From Microvirga puerhi (GTDB taxonomy: Bacteria > Pseudomonadota > Alphaproteobacteria > Rhizobiales > Beijerinckiaceae), in NCBI RefSeq assembly GCF_020089865.1, contig NZ_JAIRBM010000019.1, positions 1-64,000 on the forward strand: a stretch of DNA of 64,000 nucleotides, written 5' to 3'. A program made the translations under genes and the position numbers. Shown here one piece after another: positions 42,147 through 51,646 of the stretch; the first letter of the stretch is position 1; every line of letters starts with the position of its first letter. Below the pieces are notes generated by a model that had not been told where the DNA came from, did not search any database, and saw nothing but the letters and a program-made list of their open reading frames with translations.

Positions 42147-43922
42147 ATGGAAGAGTTGCCGATATACAGCGGACAGGCGATTTTCTATGCCTTCCTAGGG
42201 ATCCTTACCCTTGTCGTGGCTTGGTTCGCCGGGCGTATCTCCGCACAGCGACCGTTATCCGCCTTCAATCAAGCCGTTGATCGCTGGCGACAGGGAGACC
42301 TTCAGACGCGCGTCAAGGTCTTTAATCCCCATACGCCCATCGGCCACCTCAGTGTGGCGTTCAACGATATGGCAACCAAACTGAGCCTTCGTGAGGCGGA
42401 GCGGGAGAGTGTCCTGCGGGTGCTGCGTGAAGGCGAAGAGCGGTTGCAGATTGCACAGGATGTGGCTGGCCTTGGGATCTGGGATTGGAACCATCTGACC
42501 GGTGAAATCTCGTGGTCCGCTCAGATGTTTCAGCTCGCTGGTCTCGATCACGAAACGGCGAATGCCAATCTGTCCCAAGTGTGGCGTGAGCTCATACACC
42601 CCGATGATAAAGCCTGGATGGAACAGGAAGTGCGGAGATTTTCCCGCACGCTTGATCCGTTAGCTGCAGAATATCGCATCGTGAGAGAGGATGGCTCGAC
42701 CCGATGGCTGCTTATGCGCGGCCAGTCGCTTCCGGACGAGACCGGGAAACCGGTTCGGACCGTGATCGTCAATCTCGACATCACATCCAGCAAGGACAGC
42801 GAGGTTCGTGAGCGCTTTCTCCTCTCCTTGAGTGATAAGATCCGCGATCTGGAGCGTCCGGACGAGATTCTCATGACCGTAGCCGAAGCGCTGGGAAAGC
42901 ATCTCGGGGTCGATCGTGTCGGCTATGGCGACGTGGACGATACGACGATGGTTTTATCAACGCTGGTGGATTGGCACGCTGACGATTTACCGGATGTGCC
43001 TGGTCGTCATCCGTTGCGAGCTTTCGGTCCCGTTCTTTGTGCCGATCTGAAATCCGGGCGGACCTCGGTGTTCGATGATGCGCTGTCAGATTCGCGCGCA
43101 GAAGGACACTATGCTGCTTATGCTGCCCTGGACTGTATCGCTTCCATTTTTGTACCGCTCGTAAAGGAAGGTCAGATCCGAGCAGCTCTTTACATCCATA
43201 GCGGAACACCGCGCCGATGGACGCAGGCCGAGATCGACCTTAGCCGTGATACCGCGGAAAGAACGTGGGCTGCTGTCGAGAGAGCTAAGTCCGATGCCAG
43301 GCAGCGCCTTCTCATCAACGAGCTCAATCATCGCGTGAAAAATACCCTTGCCACAGTGCAATCAATTGCAGCGCAGAGCTTCAAGGCCGATGAACCGAGA
43401 ATGGCCAGGGAGGCGTTTGAGGCGCGCCTTTTCGCGCTTTCGAAAACACACGATGTCCTGACACGAGAGAACTGGGAGAGAGTGAATCTGCGGGATATCG
43501 CAGAGGAAGCAATGGCGCCCTACCGCCGAGAGCAAGTCGAGCGCTTCATTATCGAAGGACCGGCACTGCACGTGCCGCCGAGAATCGCTCTTCCGCTCGC
43601 GATGGTTCTACATGAGCTGTCCACAAACGCCGTCAAGTACGGAGCCTTCTCAGTCGATAGCGGGCGCGTAACCATCCATTGGGACCTTGTCGAAGGCTGG
43701 GATGAGAAGGGCTTGGTCCTGCATTGGCAAGAGGAAGGTGGCCCTCCTGTCAAGATACCTACCCGCAAAGGCTTCGGTTCCCGGCTGATCGAACGCAGTT
43801 TGTCACGGGAATTGTCAGGAAAAGTCGTGCTGGACTATCGGCCCTCGGGCCTGCTGTGCACGATCAGCTTGCCCTTGCCCGTTGCCCATGAAAGCGTTCG
43901 AAGAGCAGTAAGTTTCGGCTGA
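42147..43922 (+). CDS. HWE-family sensor histidine kinase with HAMP, PAS and GAF domains
   Basis: 591 residues. One membrane helix (about 10-28, FYAFLGILTLVVAWFAG) is followed by HAMP (about 30-82, LSAFNQAVDRWRQGDLQTRV). PAS is at about 95-215 (WDWNHLTGEISWSAQMFQLA) and GAF at about 235-380. The HWE kinase module has the phospho-His motif ELNHRVKNTLATVQSIAAQ, the N box HELSTNAVKYGAFS and the W-x-E sequence LHWQEEGG. No response regulator is adjacent. Kinases of this kind usually have a periplasmic sensor between two helices; here the protein starts right before the second helix, so it appears to have lost its sensor. Confidence 0.9.
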   Translation: MEELPIYSGQAIFYAFLGILTLVVAWFAGRISAQRPLSAFNQAVDRWRQGDLQTRVKVFNPHTPIGHLSVAFNDMATKLSLREAERESVLRVLREGEERLQIAQDVAGLGIWDWNHLTGEISWSAQMFQLAGLDHETANANLSQVWRELIHPDDKAWMEQEVRRFSRTLDPLAAEYRIVREDGSTRWLLMRGQSLPDETGKPVRTVIVNLDITSSKDSEVRERFLLSLSDKIRDLERPDEILMTVAEALGKHLGVDRVGYGDVDDTTMVLSTLVDWHADDLPDVPGRHPLRAFGPVLCADLKSGRTSVFDDALSDSRAEGHYAAYAALDCIASIFVPLVKEGQIRAALYIHSGTPRRWTQAEIDLSRDTAERTWAAVERAKSDARQRLLINELNHRVKNTLATVQSIAAQSFKADEPRMAREAFEARLFALSKTHDVLTRENWERVNLRDIAEEAMAPYRREQVERFIIEGPALHVPPRIALPLAMVLHELSTNAVKYGAFSVDSGRVTIHWDLVEGWDEKGLVLHWQEEGGPPVKIPTRKGFGSRLIERSLSRELSGKVVLDYRPSGLLCTISLPLPVAHESVRRAVSFG

Positions 43923-43974
43923 GAGCTGCCGACATGCGGCCTATGGGAACTGCTACGTCGCGTGGCCGTTCTGA

Positions 43975-44598
43975 ATGGGATTGCGAGAATTGCTCATGGC
44001 TGCTCTGCTTAATGGCGCCCTAACCGAGAGATCGGTCCATCTCTGTATCGACATGCAACGCCTCTTCTCGACCGAAGGGCCGTGGCCGACGCCCTGGATG
44101 GAGCGCGTGTTGCCTACGGTCGTACGGATTGCGGAACGTTTCCCCGAGCGGACCGTGTTCACGCGCTTCATTACACCTGAGCGTCCTGAAGACATGCCTG
44201 GAACTTGGCGTGCCTATTACGAGCGCTGGCGACAGGCGACGCGGGAATATCTCGATCCTCGTCTCCTCAAACTGATGCCGCCTCTCGCTCGTCTAGTGCC
44301 GCCAGCAACCGTTGTCGACAAGCCGGTCTACTCGGCTTTTGCTGGACACAAGCTTCTAGATTATCTTCGAAAGCGCCAAGCCGATGCCCTCATTATCACG
44401 GGCTCTGAGACCGACGTCTGCGTCTTGGCGACCGTGCTCGGTGCCGTCGACCACGGATATAGAGTCGTGATCGTCGCGGATGGCTTGTGCAGCTCTTCCG
44501 ACGAGGGTCACGACAGCCTACTATCCCTTTACAGCAAGCGTTTCAGCCAGCAGATCGAGACTGTCGACAGCGAGATGCTTCTTGCAGCTTGGAACTGA
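43975..44598 (+). CDS. Isochorismatase-family cysteine hydrolase
   Basis: A 207-residue alpha/beta hydrolase-like protein. LCIDMQRLFSTEGPW provides the catalytic Asp (D-M-Q), PATVVDKPVYSAFAG the Lys, and IITGSETDVCVLATVLGAVD the nucleophilic Cys preceded by the usual cis-peptide loop. The triad is therefore complete. Family members hydrolyse amides such as nicotinamide, N-carbamoyl compounds or isochorismate; the substrate is not evident. ATG 43996 is an in-frame alternative start with GAG upstream. The gene lies 52 bases after the kinase gene and may be cotranscribed. Confidence 0.87.
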   Translation: MGLRELLMAALLNGALTERSVHLCIDMQRLFSTEGPWPTPWMERVLPTVVRIAERFPERTVFTRFITPERPEDMPGTWRAYYERWRQATREYLDPRLLKLMPPLARLVPPATVVDKPVYSAFAGHKLLDYLRKRQADALIITGSETDVCVLATVLGAVDHGYRVVIVADGLCSSSDEGHDSLLSLYSKRFSQQIETVDSEMLLAAWN

Positions 44599-44636
44599 CA
44601 AGATCACCAGGTCCTGTTATGAAAGTCTCCCGCCAA

Positions 44637-46997
44637 CTAGCTGCGCGGGCCTCTGCCTTTTCCAACGCTGCCGGAAAGGCCCGCACGCCGCAGGGCATCT
44701 GCCAGGGCGCCTCCGTCCTGAGATTCTTTGTCACTTTTAGCATTTCGTGAACCTGATGTTTGCGGCAAGGGGTTCTTTGTGAAGGAGCGGCTTTCTTCGC
44801 CGCGCGGAGGCGACACCTTGCCTACCGGATCACTCATTCGCATCGACAGCGAAATGCGCTTACGCGCCTTATCAATTTCAAGAACTTTGACGCGAACGAT
44901 GTCGCCGGGCTTCACGACGGCGCGCGGATCCTTCACGAAAGTGTCGGATAGGGCTGAGACGTGAACGAGCCCGTCCTGATGTACGCCTATATCGACGAAG
45001 GCACCGAAAGCCGCGACATTCGTGACGACGCCTTCGAGGATCATGCCCGGCCTTAGATCGTTGAGAGTCTCGACACCCTCTAGGAACGTTGCGGTCTTGA
45101 ATTCCGGCCGGGGGTCACGGCCGGGCTTTTCCAGTTCGGCCACGATATCCTTTACAGTCGGGATGCCGAACTTGTCGTCCGTAAAGTCGGCAGGTTTGAG
45201 AGCTTTAAGCACGGATCCGTTCCCGATCAGCACTTTAATGTCGCTCTTCGTCGCTTCCAGAATACGTCTCACGACTGGATAAGCCTCTGGATGGACACCC
45301 GAGGCATCGAGTGGATCATCTCCACTTGGAATGCGCAGAAAGCCGGCGGCCTGTTCGAAGGTCTTGGGGCCGAGGCCTGTCACGTCGTTGAGTGCCCTGC
45401 GCGTTCTAAACGGTCCATTGGCGTTGCGATGAGCGACGATGTTCTGTGAGACCCAATCTCCAAGCCCTGAGACGCGGGCGAGAAGAGGAGCGGAAGCAGT
45501 ATTCAAGTCGACGCCGACCGCGTTCACGCAATCCTCGACGACCGCATCGAGAGATCGGGAAAGCTTGTATTCTGCAAGGTCATGTTGATACTGCCCGACT
45601 CCGATGGACTTGGGATCGATTTTGACGAGCTCCGCCAATGGATCCTGCAGACGGCGCGCAATTGAAACCGCACCCCGCAGTGAGACGTCGAGATCGGGCA
45701 ATTCCTGGCTCGCATAGGCCGACGCAGAATAAACAGAGGCGCCTGCTTCTGACACCATGATCTTTGTCAGCTTCAAGTCCGGATGTTTTGTGACCAGTTC
45801 AGCGGCGAGCTTGTCGGTCTCGCGTGAAGCGGTGCCATTGCCGATGGCGATCAACTCGATCTTGTGGACACGGCAAAGCCTTGCGAGCACCGCTATGGAC
45901 TCGTCCCATTGGCGTTTCGGCTCATGCGGATAAATCGTATCGGTCGCGACGACCTTTCCAGTGGCATCCACCACCGCGACCTTGACGCCGGTTCGGTACC
46001 CAGGATCTAGTCCCAGCGTCGGTCGCGTTCCAGCAGGAGCGGCAAGGAGAAGATCGCGGAGATTGCCTGCAAAAACCTTCACGGCCTCGTCTTCGGCAAA
46101 CTGCCAAAGCCGCATCTTCATGTCGAGCTCGATCGAGAAGCGCAGCTTTGTCCGCCAAGCCCAACGCACCGTTTCAAGCAGCCAGCGATCGCCGGGGCGT
46201 CCCTTGTCGGCAATGCCGAAGGCAAGGGCAACGCGACCTTCATAGGAGCTCACATAGTTAGACGCGCCCGCATCTTTGTCCTCCTCCATGCGAAGGTCGA
46301 GGACCTCTTCCTTTTCTCCCCGGAAGAGAGCGAGAATCCGATGCGAGGGGAGTTTCGCAAGAGGTTCAGAAAAGTCGAAATAGTCTGCGAATTTAACCCC
46401 GTCCGATTTTTTGCCCTCGCGGACCGTCGACGCTAGGCTTCCCCTCTGCCAATAGGTCTCGCGAAGTGCACCCAAGAGTTCTGCATTCTCGGAAAACCTC
46501 TCGACCAGAATGGCCCGAGCGCCCTCGAGTGCTGCCTCCACTGTGGAAACATCCTTCTCGGGGCTCACGAAGGCCTCTGCTGTTTCCTTGGGGGCATGCT
46601 CGGGGCCGGACAATAACTGATCCGCCAATGGCTCGAGGCCGGCCTCCCTGGCAATCTGGGCCTTTGTCCGGCGCTTGGGCTTGAAAGGAAGATAGAGATC
46701 CTCAAGCCGTGCCTTGGTGTCTGCCGTGTTGATCTGCACTGCCAGTTCGTCAGTTAGCTTGCCCTGATCGCGTATGCTTTCGACGATCGTCTTGCGCCGG
46801 TCTTCCAGCTCGCGGAGATAGCGGAGGCGCTCTTCCAGGGTGCGCAGCTGGGCGTCATCCAGTGTTCCCGTCGCTTCCTTGCGGTAACGGGCGATGAAGG
46901 GAACGGTCGCGCCATCGTCGAGAAGCGCAATGGCAGCCTGGACTTGCCATTCCTGGGCATTCAGTTCGCTTGCGATGCGCTGGCCGATGGTTTTCAT
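44637..46997 (-). CDS. tex: Tex-family RNA-binding protein with S1 domain
   Basis: A 786-residue protein. The N-terminal helical region has IALLDDGATVPFIARYRKEA and DLYLPFKPKRRTKAQIAREA. The YqgF/RNase H-like domain has PTLGLDPGYRTGVKVAVVDA and ELIAIGNGTASRETDKLAAE. The helix-hairpin-helix part has YQHDLAEYKLSRSLDAVVED, NTASAPLLARVSGL and ALNDVTGLGPKTFEQAAGFL. The C-terminal S1 domain is at about 650-725 (GMILEGVVTNVAAFGAFVDI, QDGLVHVSALSD). Tex/Spt6-like proteins act in transcription and RNA turnover. Start ATG 46997 is preferred to 47018. Length is standard. Confidence 0.95.
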   Translation of the reverse strand: MKTIGQRIASELNAQEWQVQAAIALLDDGATVPFIARYRKEATGTLDDAQLRTLEERLRYLRELEDRRKTIVESIRDQGKLTDELAVQINTADTKARLEDLYLPFKPKRRTKAQIAREAGLEPLADQLLSGPEHAPKETAEAFVSPEKDVSTVEAALEGARAILVERFSENAELLGALRETYWQRGSLASTVREGKKSDGVKFADYFDFSEPLAKLPSHRILALFRGEKEEVLDLRMEEDKDAGASNYVSSYEGRVALAFGIADKGRPGDRWLLETVRWAWRTKLRFSIELDMKMRLWQFAEDEAVKVFAGNLRDLLLAAPAGTRPTLGLDPGYRTGVKVAVVDATGKVVATDTIYPHEPKRQWDESIAVLARLCRVHKIELIAIGNGTASRETDKLAAELVTKHPDLKLTKIMVSEAGASVYSASAYASQELPDLDVSLRGAVSIARRLQDPLAELVKIDPKSIGVGQYQHDLAEYKLSRSLDAVVEDCVNAVGVDLNTASAPLLARVSGLGDWVSQNIVAHRNANGPFRTRRALNDVTGLGPKTFEQAAGFLRIPSGDDPLDASGVHPEAYPVVRRILEATKSDIKVLIGNGSVLKALKPADFTDDKFGIPTVKDIVAELEKPGRDPRPEFKTATFLEGVETLNDLRPGMILEGVVTNVAAFGAFVDIGVHQDGLVHVSALSDTFVKDPRAVVKPGDIVRVKVLEIDKARKRISLSMRMSDPVGKVSPPRGEESRSFTKNPLPQTSGSRNAKSDKESQDGGALADALRRAGLSGSVGKGRGPRS

Positions 46998-47183
46998 GAG
47001 TCGCTTTCCCGATAACAAGGCGCGGCTTCTACGGTGTTGGCACTGCCTCGGTCAACGGCAGTGCTCTGACAAGGGTGAAATGACGTAACGTAAATTTTTC
47101 TTGAGAGAGCAGATTTTCCTTGGCCTCGTGCAGCTTGAGGGATAGACCGTCCGGCCCATTTACCCTCAGCTCCCGGGTCCGCC

Positions 47184-48521
47184 ATGTCTTCGCCACAAGA
47201 TCTTTCCATCGGCATTGATTTCGGCACGAGCAATACGGTCGTGGCCATCGCTGATGCCTCCGGTCGCGTGGAAGCCCTGACTTTTGACCATCGGGAAACT
47301 GTCCTGAAGGTCTATGCCACCGCACTCTGCTTCTGGGACGAGCGGCATGGAAACGGCTTTCGAACCCATGTGGAAGGGGGGCCATGGGCTATCGAACAGT
47401 TCCTTGAGGGGTTAACTGCACACCGCTTTATCCAGTCCTTCAAGACCTTTGCGGCGAGTGCAACCTTTCAGGAAACCAGAATCTTCCGCGAACGCTTCCG
47501 GTTCGAAGATTTGTTGGGCACCTTCGTGCGGACATTGCTACGCCACAGTAATGCACCGGTCGAACTTGGGGCCAGAAATGTCGTGGTTGGTCGGCCGGTG
47601 GAGTTCGCCGGGTTCAATCCGGATGATGCGCTCGCCATGCGACGTTATCGAGCCGCCTTCGGCGCGCTAGGAGCGAAACAAGCCCACTACGTCTACGAGC
47701 CAGTCGGGGCCGCTTTCTTCTATGCCCGGCAACTGGAAAGGGATGCAACCGTTCTCGTTGCCGACTTCGGGGGAGGCACAAGTGACTTCTCCGTCATGCG
47801 TTTCTCGAGGTCGGGTGGGGTTCTGAAGGCAGAACCCTTGAGCCATGCAGGTATCGGCATCGCTGGCGATGCATTCGACTACCGCATTGTCGACCAGATT
47901 GTTTCCCCACGTCTCGGCAAGGGTGGAAGCTATCGCTCCATGGGCAAGGTCCTTGCAATTCCCAATCACTACTACGCCAACTTCGCTCGCTGGAATCAGC
48001 TCGCTATGATGAAGAGCAGCGGCGATCTTAAGGAGTTGCGGGAGCTGGCCCGCGTTGCCCTCGACCCAGCGCCTTTGGAGAAATTCATCGATATTATCGA
48101 CTATGATCTCGGATTCGACCTCTATAGGGCAGTTTCAGCGGCCAAGGTGGCTCTGTCTGCTCATGAAGAAACGGAGTTCCACTTTAAAGGGGAGGGCGTC
48201 GATATCCGAGCTGATGTAACTCGACATCAGTTCGAGAGCTGGATCGCAGAGGAGGTTAGCCAGATCGCCCGAACGGTCGATAGAGCCATCGCTTCGGCAG
48301 GAGTTCGGCCGGAAGATATAGATCGGGTCTTTCTCACCGGCGGGACATCCTTTGTTCCTGCAATCCGTCGTCTGTTTCTGGATCGATTTGGCGAAAGCCG
48401 CCTGACATCGGCGGACCAATTCGAATCCATTGCCTATGGCCTGGCCCTCATAGGGCAGGCGGATAATCCTGACCGCTGGGCCATTGCCGAGGATGAGACT
48501 GCAACATTGCTCTTGCAGTAA
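47184..48521 (+). CDS. yegD: Hsp70-family chaperone-like protein, YegD type
   Basis: A 445-residue actin-fold ATPase: SIGIDFGTSNTVVAIADASG (phosphate 1), VLVADFGGGTSDFSVMRFSR (phosphate 2), RVFLTGGTSFVPAIRRLFLD (adenosine). YVYEPVGAAFFYARQLE corresponds to the Hsp70 hinge region. The C-terminal substrate-binding and lid domains of DnaK are absent, as in YegD. Partner and substrate are unknown. It is divergent from tex across 186 bases and about 60 bases upstream of ppc. Confidence 0.92.
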   Translation: MSSPQDLSIGIDFGTSNTVVAIADASGRVEALTFDHRETVLKVYATALCFWDERHGNGFRTHVEGGPWAIEQFLEGLTAHRFIQSFKTFAASATFQETRIFRERFRFEDLLGTFVRTLLRHSNAPVELGARNVVVGRPVEFAGFNPDDALAMRRYRAAFGALGAKQAHYVYEPVGAAFFYARQLERDATVLVADFGGGTSDFSVMRFSRSGGVLKAEPLSHAGIGIAGDAFDYRIVDQIVSPRLGKGGSYRSMGKVLAIPNHYYANFARWNQLAMMKSSGDLKELRELARVALDPAPLEKFIDIIDYDLGFDLYRAVSAAKVALSAHEETEFHFKGEGVDIRADVTRHQFESWIAEEVSQIARTVDRAIASAGVRPEDIDRVFLTGGTSFVPAIRRLFLDRFGESRLTSADQFESIAYGLALIGQADNPDRWAIAEDETATLLLQ

Positions 48522-48582
48522 GACCCGGCAAGGCGCTTTATTCGCAGGTGCAGCAAAATGGCTGAAACCATAGCGAGCCTCG

Positions 48583-51351
48583 ATGTCCCAGATTGTCCCT
48601 GATCTCACCCCAGAGAAGGATTTGCCCCTCCGCGATGACATTCGCCTCCTTGGCCGTCTTCTAGGGGATACGATCCGCGAGCAGGAAGGGGACGCCGTAT
48701 TCGATGTAGTAGAACGTATCCGCCAAACCTCGATCCGCTTTCACCGAGATGAGGATCAGATCGCTCGGCAGGAGCTTGAGACGACCCTGAATAGCCTTTC
48801 CCGCGGGCGAACGAACCAGATCATCCGGGCCTATAGTTACTTTTCCCATCTCGCCAACATTGCGGAAGACCAACATCATGTCCGCCGCTCACGTGCGCAT
48901 GCTATGGCAGCCTCCGCGCCCCGCGAAGGGACGATGACGCGGGCCTTGAAATTGGCTCAAGAGGCCGGGGTGACCCAAGGGGACCTGCAGCGCTTCTTCG
49001 CCTCCGCCCTTGTCTGTCCCGTTCTTACGGCTCATCCGACTGAGGTGCGACGCAAGAGTACGATCGATCGCGAGATGGAAGTGGCGCAGATCTTGGCCCA
49101 GCGAGATCGCCAACACTTGATTCCTGAGGAGCTTGCCGCAAGCGAAGAGGCTCTGCGTCGTGCCGTTCTGACCCTTTGGCAGACCAGCATTCTGCGTCGC
49201 AACCGACTAAAAGTCATCGATGAGGTCGTGAACGGCCTTTCCTATTATGATTATACCTTCTTCCAGGAGTTGCCCCGCTTCTATGCTGCGCTTGAGGATC
49301 AGCTCGCGGCCATGGAACCTATGTGGCAGACCCAGGAACTGCCCTCATTCCTGCGTATGGGCAGCTGGATCGGCGGCGACCGGGACGGTAACCCCTTCGT
49401 GACTGCGGATGCCTTGCGGCAAGCGCTTCACCTGCAAAGTCGGCAGGTGATCGGTTTCTATCTGGAGGAAATCCACTGTCTGGGCGGTGAACTGTCCTTA
49501 GACGGGCGCTATGTGAGTATTTCAGAGCAACTGCAAGCTCTGGTCGATACCTCTCCCGATCATTCCCCTCATCGCCAGGACGAACCTTACCGGCGGGCGA
49601 TTTCTGGGATCTATGCGCGCCTCGCGGCAACGGCCAAGGCCCTTGGGCACGGCGAGGTGGCACACCATCCAGCCGGCGAAGCTCCTGCTTACAGCAGTGT
49701 CGAGGAGCTTGCCGGAGACCTTTCCATTCTGCATCGATCTTTGATGGTCAATGGCTCGGGAGTTCTTGCGCGAGGGCGTCTGCGTAAACTTCGCCGCGCA
49801 GTGGACGTATTCGGGTTTCACTTGGCAAGTATCGACCTGCGTCAGAATGCTGACGTGCATGAACGGGTCGTTGCTGAGCTGATCGAAAAGGCCTGTCCCG
49901 GGACAGGTTATGCTCAAAGAGCAGAGAAAGATCGGATTGCATTTCTCCTAGAGGAGCTGCGCACGCCACGACTTCTGACATCGCCTTATCTCGACTATTC
50001 CAAAGAGACGGCTTCCGAGATCGCTATCATTCGCGAGGCCGCGAAGTCGCATACGCTGTATGGTCAGGCGGCGGTATCCAATTACGTTATCTCGAAAGCG
50101 AGCGACCCATCCGACGTTCTAGAAGTCGCGTTGCTCCTCAAGGAGGCCGGCCTCCTACGCCCAAGCACAGGCGAGATGAGCATTAACATCGTGCCGCTCT
50201 TTGAGACCATCGACGATCTACGTCGCTGTGGGCAGGTGATGGAAACGCTGTTTTCAATGCCAGATTATATGCAGCTGCTGCGAAGCCGCGGTCAGATACA
50301 AGAGGTGATGTTAGGCTATTCCGATAGCAATAAGGATGGGGGATTTCTGACTTCCGGTTGGGAACTTTACAAGGCAGAGATCAAGCTCGTCGAAGTTTTC
50401 CGCAAGCATGGGGTTGCCCTACGACTATTCCATGGGCGTGGCGGATCAGTCGGCCGGGGCGGTGGTCCAAGTTATCAGGCAATCTTGGCTCAGCCCGGCG
50501 GAGCAGTGCAGGGTGCAATCCGTATCACTGAGCAGGGCGAGGTCATTGCTGGAAAGTATTCGAACCCCGATCTCGGACGCCGGAATCTGGAGATTCTAGC
50601 TTCAGCGACGCTCGAAGCGACGCTCCTGCATACGGGGACGCCAGCCCCTCGCGATGAGTATCTCAGGACCATGGAGGAGCTTTCGAACCATGCTTATCAG
50701 GCCTATCGCGGTCTCGTCTACGAAACCGAAGGCTTTGAACGCTACTTCTGGGAATCCACCGTTATCGGTGAAATCGCAAATTTGAACATCGGCAGCCGCC
50801 CTGCCTCACGCACGAATTCCCGCCGGATCGAAGACCTGCGTGCCATTCCCTGGGTGTTCGGCTGGGCCCAGTGTCGTCTCATGTTGCCCGGCTGGTATGG
50901 GTTTGGCGCTGCTGTGAATGCTTGGCTTCAGAGCCATTCGGATACAGGGCTTTCCTTACTCCAGGAAATGTATCGCGAATGGCCGTTCTTCGAGGCCCTG
51001 CTTTCAAACATGGACATGGTCCTAGCCAAGAGCAATATCGCCATCGCATCCCGTTACGCACAACTGGTTGAGGACGAGAAGCTGCGCGAGACGATCTTTC
51101 CGAGAGTTCGTCGCGAGTGGGAGGATTCCATCAGCAAGCTCCTCGCCATTACCGGCCAGAAGGCCCTGCTCGAGCGAAATCCCTTGCTCGCTCGTTCCAT
51201 CCGTAACCGCTTTCCTTATCTCGACCCACTGAACCACCTGCAGGTTGAATTATTGAAGCGTCACCGTGCTGGAGATGCGGACGAGCGTGTGGTTGAAGGC
51301 ATCCATCTTTCCATCAATGGAATAGCTGCCGGACTGCGAAATAGCGGCTAG
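48583..51351 (+). CDS. ppc: Phosphoenolpyruvate carboxylase
   Basis: A 922-residue enzyme that carboxylates PEP with bicarbonate to oxaloacetate. The first active-site motif is [20 protein letters not shown] (catalytic His near residue 150), then [20 protein letters not shown]. The second catalytic region is [20 protein letters not shown] (Lys), then [20 protein letters not shown] (glycine-rich loop), and [20 protein letters not shown]. The C-terminus, [10 protein letters not shown], matches the R-N-x-G ending that completes the active and allosteric sites. Anaplerotic role. Its stop codon lies in the first of several hairpin repeats. Confidence 0.97.
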   Translation: MSQIVPDLTPEKDLPLRDDIRLLGRLLGDTIREQEGDAVFDVVERIRQTSIRFHRDEDQIARQELETTLNSLSRGRTNQIIRAYSYFSHLANIAEDQHHVRRSRAHAMAASAPREGTMTRALKLAQEAGVTQGDLQRFFASALVCPVLTAHPTEVRRKSTIDREMEVAQILAQRDRQHLIPEELAASEEALRRAVLTLWQTSILRRNRLKVIDEVVNGLSYYDYTFFQELPRFYAALEDQLAAMEPMWQTQELPSFLRMGSWIGGDRDGNPFVTADALRQALHLQSRQVIGFYLEEIHCLGGELSLDGRYVSISEQLQALVDTSPDHSPHRQDEPYRRAISGIYARLAATAKALGHGEVAHHPAGEAPAYSSVEELAGDLSILHRSLMVNGSGVLARGRLRKLRRAVDVFGFHLASIDLRQNADVHERVVAELIEKACPGTGYAQRAEKDRIAFLLEELRTPRLLTSPYLDYSKETASEIAIIREAAKSHTLYGQAAVSNYVISKASDPSDVLEVALLLKEAGLLRPSTGEMSINIVPLFETIDDLRRCGQVMETLFSMPDYMQLLRSRGQIQEVMLGYSDSNKDGGFLTSGWELYKAEIKLVEVFRKHGVALRLFHGRGGSVGRGGGPSYQAILAQPGGAVQGAIRITEQGEVIAGKYSNPDLGRRNLEILASATLEATLLHTGTPAPRDEYLRTMEELSNHAYQAYRGLVYETEGFERYFWESTVIGEIANLNIGSRPASRTNSRRIEDLRAIPWVFGWAQCRLMLPGWYGFGAAVNAWLQSHSDTGLSLLQEMYREWPFFEALLSNMDMVLAKSNIAIASRYAQLVEDEKLRETIFPRVRREWEDSISKLLAITGQKALLERNPLLARSIRNRFPYLDPLNHLQVELLKRHRAGDADERVVEGIHLSINGIAAGLRNSG

Positions 51352-51401
51352 AGCATCGAACGCAAAAGTGGTGGGAACCGATTTTGCGTGAAAATATGCT
51401 C
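51349..51401. repeat. Dispersed-type nested hairpin repeat at the ppc stop
   Basis: GAGCAT (51351-51356) pairs with ATGCTC (51396-51401), and inside it ACGCAAAA (51360-51367) pairs with TTTTGCGT (51382-51389). The element begins at the ppc TAG. TAGAGCAT-type hairpins of this kind recur between genes in Rhizobiales genomes. Confidence 0.65.
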
Positions 51402-51415
51402 AAAATCAAAAGATT

Positions 51416-51455
51416 AAAACATCGGACGTGAATACGGATTCACGTCCGATGTTTT
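51416..51455. terminator. 18-bp stem bidirectional terminator between ppc and the MscS gene
   Basis: Arms at 51416-51433 and 51438-51455 are perfectly complementary over 18 bp (core ATCGGACGTGAAT) around an ACGG loop. They begin with AAAAC and end with GTTTT, so each strand ends in T residues. It separates two convergent genes. Confidence 0.7.
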
Positions 51456-51550
51456 AGTCGCGACTCGGAGGCGGAGCGAGAGCGCCTTGAAGGGTTCAAT
51501 GCGGGCTTGTGCCGTTAGGTCGATCTTCACAGACAAAATGGTCCCTTCGT

Positions 51551-51582
51551 CTAGAGCTGGTTCCACTCACGTGGAATCATCT
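51551..51582. repeat. Dispersed-type hairpin repeat
   Basis: TTCCAC (51561-51566), loop TCAC, GTGGAA (51571-51576), preceded by CTAGAGC at 51551-51557. It resembles the TAGAGC-starting hairpin at the ppc stop in flanks but has a different stem. Confidence 0.5.
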
Positions 51583-51599
51583 CTTTTCTTTGGTGTGCC

Positions 51600-51642
51600 G
51601 CATTTTTTGACGGCGAACCGGACCCACTTCGCCGAAAAATGC
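51600..51642. repeat. Dispersed-type double-stem hairpin repeat
   Basis: GCATTTTT (51600-51607) pairs with AAAAATGC (51635-51642) and CGGCGAA (51611-51617) with TTCGCCG (51628-51634). It ends just before the MscS gene and is followed by TCC after GCTC. Same general type as the other GAGC-flanked elements of this gap. Confidence 0.6.
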
Positions 51643-51646
51643 TCCA

